From: Baffinella frigidus
Taxonomy: Eukaryota > Cryptophyceae > Cryptomonadales > Baffinellaceae
Direction of reading: 5' to 3'
NCBI GenBank assembly: GCA_026770585.1
Contig: MU647239.1
Span: forward strand, 3,381 to 14,022
DNA length: 10,642 bases
The notes beneath the pieces were generated by a model. The model did not search any database. It saw only the letters and a program-made list of their open reading frames with translations, and was not told the DNA's origin. This document shows positions 1 through 10,642 of this stretch, one piece after another; the stretch's first letter is position 1, and the number at the start of each line of letters is the position of its first letter. Both the position numbers and the translations under genes were made by a program.

Positions 1-187
1 GTTTTAGGGTTTAGGGTTTAGGGTTTAGGGTTTAGGGTTTAGGGTTTAGGGTTTAGGGTTTAGGGTTTAGGGTTTAGGGTTTAGTGTTCAGTGTCCAGTG
101 TCCAGTGTCCAGTGTCCAGTGTCCAGTGTCCAGTGTCCAGTGTCCAGTGTCCAGCGTCCAGTGTTGAGTGTTGAGGGTTCAAGGCAC
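1..187 (+). repeat. TTTAGGG array grading into TCCAGTG heptamers
   Basis: About twelve TTTAGGG units (1-83) run in unbroken 7-bp register into TTTAGTG, TTCAGTG, about nine TCCAGTG and then TTGAGTG/TTGAGGG variants (to about 176). The G-rich strand points into the window, opposite to a left chromosome end. In gene sense this is the start of intron 15, or the 3' flank. Confidence 0.9.
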
Positions 188-9137
<8,950 letters not shown>

Positions 9138-9226
9138 CTGCAAACACACACGACGTGTTTCAGGATGAATGGTTAGGGGTTGCGCACGCGGTGTGTGGTG
9201 GTATTTCGGCGATCTCCGATTCGATT

Positions 9227-9287
9227 GCAACGAAAATTACTACACGGACGTGACTGGAAACGTCCGGTGTGTAGTAATTTTCGTAGC
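9227..9287. repeat. Inverted repeat around GAAAATTACTACAC
   Basis: GCAACGAAAATTACTACAC...GGACG pairs with CGTCC...GTGTGTAGTAATTTTCGTAGC, with one mismatch and a 3-nt bulge. The 14-mer GAAAATTACTAYAC also occurs at 3404-3417 and 9472-9487. Confidence 0.85.
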
Positions 9288-9411
9288 CAGAATCGTATGT
9301 GAGTCAAATACTCACCGCGATTAAATCGCTGGTTCAACGCCCCTCCGGAGTTCCCCGCGCTGCTGGAGTTCCTCATACTCCTCGGAGTTCCCCGATTTGT
9401 ACCAGTCACGG

Positions 9412-9457
9412 GTTCGGTCACGTATCTCCCATATACACGGGAGATACGTGACCGAAC
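9412..9457. repeat. Perfect 19-bp inverted repeat, 8-nt loop
   Basis: GTTCGGTCACGTATCTCCC (9412-9430) and its exact reverse complement (9439-9457) around ATATACAC. Confidence 0.95.
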
Positions 9458-9809
9458 GCGACCATCTGTGTGAAAATTACTATACACCGCCCCACGTGTA
9501 AACCACACAGCGGGCTTCGAAGGGATTTTTGGCCCAAATCGGGCCACCTTTCCAATACCTGATCCGTAGGACCCCCCCCCCCCCTATGTCCCTAAGGATT
9601 GCCTACCTTATCGTATAAGGGCGATTCAACACCCCTTCGAAGTCCGCTGTGTGGGAAGGCTCGGTTACAAAATTGTCACATTCCTGGTCTCGCGTGGTGT
9701 CTTGGGAGCAACCTTCGGAGCATGAGCGGCCCGAGTAGCCCGTGCGCTGCGACAAGCAATCGCTGGTTGAACGCCCCCCCGGAGTTCCCCGCGCTGTTGA
9801 GGATTTAGG

Positions 9810-10160
9810 TTGAGGGTTGAGTATCTGGGGTTTGGGGTTCAGGGTTCAGGGTTTGGGATCCAGGGTCCAGGGTCCAGGGTCCAGAATCGGGGTCCAGGGT
9901 CCAGGGTCCAGGGATCAGGGTCCAGGGACCAGGGTTTCGGGTTTCGGGTTTTCGGGTTTCAGGTTTTGGGTTTCAGTTTTTCGGGTTTCAGTTTTTCGGT
10001 TATCAGTTTCGGTCTTCGGGTTTCGGTTTTCGGTTTTCGGGCTTCGGTTTTCGGTTTTCGTGTTTCGAGTTTCGAGTTTCGTGTTTCGGTTTTCGGTTTT
10101 CGGTTTTGGGCTCTTGTGTTTCGGGTTTCGGGTTCCGGGTTTCGGGATTCGGGTTTCGGC
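9810..10160 (+). repeat. GGGTCCA, TTTCGGG and TTTTCGG heptamer field
   Basis: GGGTTCA/GGGTCCA units (9838-9925) pass into GGGTTTC and GGTTTTC units with occasional 8-bp slips. Similar TTTCGTG units recur at about 10213-10335. Confidence 0.9.
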
Positions 10161-10165
10161 CACAC

Positions 10166-10193
10166 CTGCTCACGGCGGGCGCCTCCTCTTTGG
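10166..10193 (-). pseudogene. Truncated copy of the AKEEAPA exon
   Basis: 28 nt between CTGCAG and GTGTGG repeat the 3' end of the candidate exon at 10345-10411, with the same outgoing phase. Heptamer repeats separate the two copies. Confidence 0.4.
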
Positions 10194-10344
10194 CTGCAGT
10201 CTCGCTTCGGGTTCGAGTTTTCGTGTTTCGTGTTTCGTGTTTCGTGTTTCGGTTTTTGTGTTTCGGGTTTCGTGTCTCTTTCGTGTCTTTTTGTGTTTCG
10301 AGTTTCGTGGGTTTCGTGTTCCGGGTTGCGGGATTCGGCCGCAC

Positions 10345-10411
10345 CTGTTCGCGGCGGGCGCCTCCTCTTTGGCTGCGGGCGCCTCCTCTTTGGCCATTTG
10401 GTCTGGTGTGC
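10345..10411 (-). CDS. Possible upstream exon with AKEEAPA repeat
   Basis: Acceptor CTACAG, donor GTGCGG, 67 nt. In one frame it reads MAKEEAPAAKEEAPAAN and its outgoing phase (2 nt, AG) fits exon 1. However, the residues before LKKDV should be a hydrophobic PFxLRR block, which this lacks. The basic alternative frame reads PKRRRP twice. It may be an exon of this gene, of another gene, or a chance repeat; a truncated copy is at 10166-10193. Confidence 0.3.
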
Positions 10412-10642
10412 CTGTAGGAGATTGAGTTATAATTATTTCGGAAAATGCTTGTATGCGCGGCCGACACGGGGTGGAGTAAGTGGCACAATGCGTAGCATGT
10501 GCGGCACTGCCGCTGATTGTTTGGCCTTGCGCGGGGGGTGCTTCGCAGCAGTGCTTGTGTAAGGGTCCCCCCGAACCCTCAAGGTGGGACTGTGTTGGAG
10601 GACTGGATGAGACGGATGGAGCAAGTCGTTGTCAAAGGAGTG
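10412..10642. other. Right-edge region
   Basis: Apart from dispersed repeat B nothing recognisable; no convincing exon on either strand. Confidence 0.5.
10439..10525 (+). repeat. Dispersed repeat B, copy 2
   Basis: Second copy of the 2272-2354 repeat about 8 kb away; a few extra bases (GAGTA) follow the CACGGGGT block. Function unknown; could be a transposon remnant. Confidence 0.85.

Larger units (their letters stand above)
9138..10344. other. Upstream region without recognised exon (1207 bp)
   Basis: No SNF2 lobe 1 motif (Walker A, DEAH) in any frame. Contents: hairpins at 9227-9287 and 9412-9457, a duplicated CGCTGGTT-AACGCCCC...GGAGTTCCCCGCGCTG block (9328 and 9760), an inverted pair CCACACAGCGGxCTTCGAAGGG (9505-9527 versus 9630-9654), and heptamers from 9810. 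Confidence 0.7.

Noticed and set aside
1-83. Chromosome-end telomere
   Set aside because: At a left end the plus strand should be CCCTAAA; here it is TTTAGGG reading inward, the array is short, and identical arrays form introns elsewhere in the window.
9810-10562. 250-residue Phe/Gly/Ser/Arg repeat protein on plus strand
   Set aside because: Product of TTTCGGG/GGGTCCA heptamers; three overlapping frames are open for the same reason.

Overview
The window comes from a eukaryotic nuclear genome and is dominated by one gene read on the minus strand. Fifteen short GC-rich exons (about 1.5 kb of 10.6 kb) join in frame at all 14 introns into a 511-codon partial protein. It is the C-terminal half of an ISWI-like SNF2 chromatin-remodelling ATPase followed by a PHD-type zinc finger. 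The 5' exons (ATP-binding lobe) are not in the window and the 3' end is unresolved at the left edge. The organism cannot be named. TTTAGGG repeats, GC-rich exons and dense spliceosomal introns suggest a plant-like or algal protist. The telomere-type repeat reads TTTAGGG inward from the left edge, which is the wrong orientation for a left chromosome end, so it is treated as intronic or interstitial.

Layout, gene 5' to 3' (right to left). 10642-9138: no helicase motifs; a possible small exon (10345-10411) with a degenerate copy, a GGGTCCA/TTTCGGG heptamer field, and hairpins around 9.2-9.7 kb. 9137-6312: seven exons carrying the end of SNF2 lobe 1 and all of lobe 2, including the STRAGGLG and [11 protein letters not shown] motifs. 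5999-3838: post-helicase exons resembling the ISWI region after the ATPase. 3029-1581: linker and charged helix ending in the first zinc-finger cysteine pair. 920-188: the rest of the PHD finger and the start of a second Cys/His-rich segment.

The introns are the remarkable part. They hold (a) heptanucleotide arrays (TTTAGGG, TTTGGGG, TTTATTG, TTTAATG, TTATTGG, GTATATT, TTTCGGG, TCCAGTG) that keep a 7-bp register and nearly all lie in one orientation; (b) partial copies of neighbouring exons, often cut exactly at splice sites and in the best cases differing only at synonymous positions; (c) CT/TCTG/CA microsatellites, 11-, 15- and 21-bp minisatellites; (d) a 156-bp foldback element with 5-bp target duplications, and a perfect 41-bp palindrome. 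One fragment contains exons 3 and 4 fused without the heptamer-filled intron 3, giving an intron presence/absence pair inside one window.

Most long open frames in the window are by-products of stop-free microsatellites and were not annotated. No RNA gene, CRISPR array or bacterial-type operon was seen.
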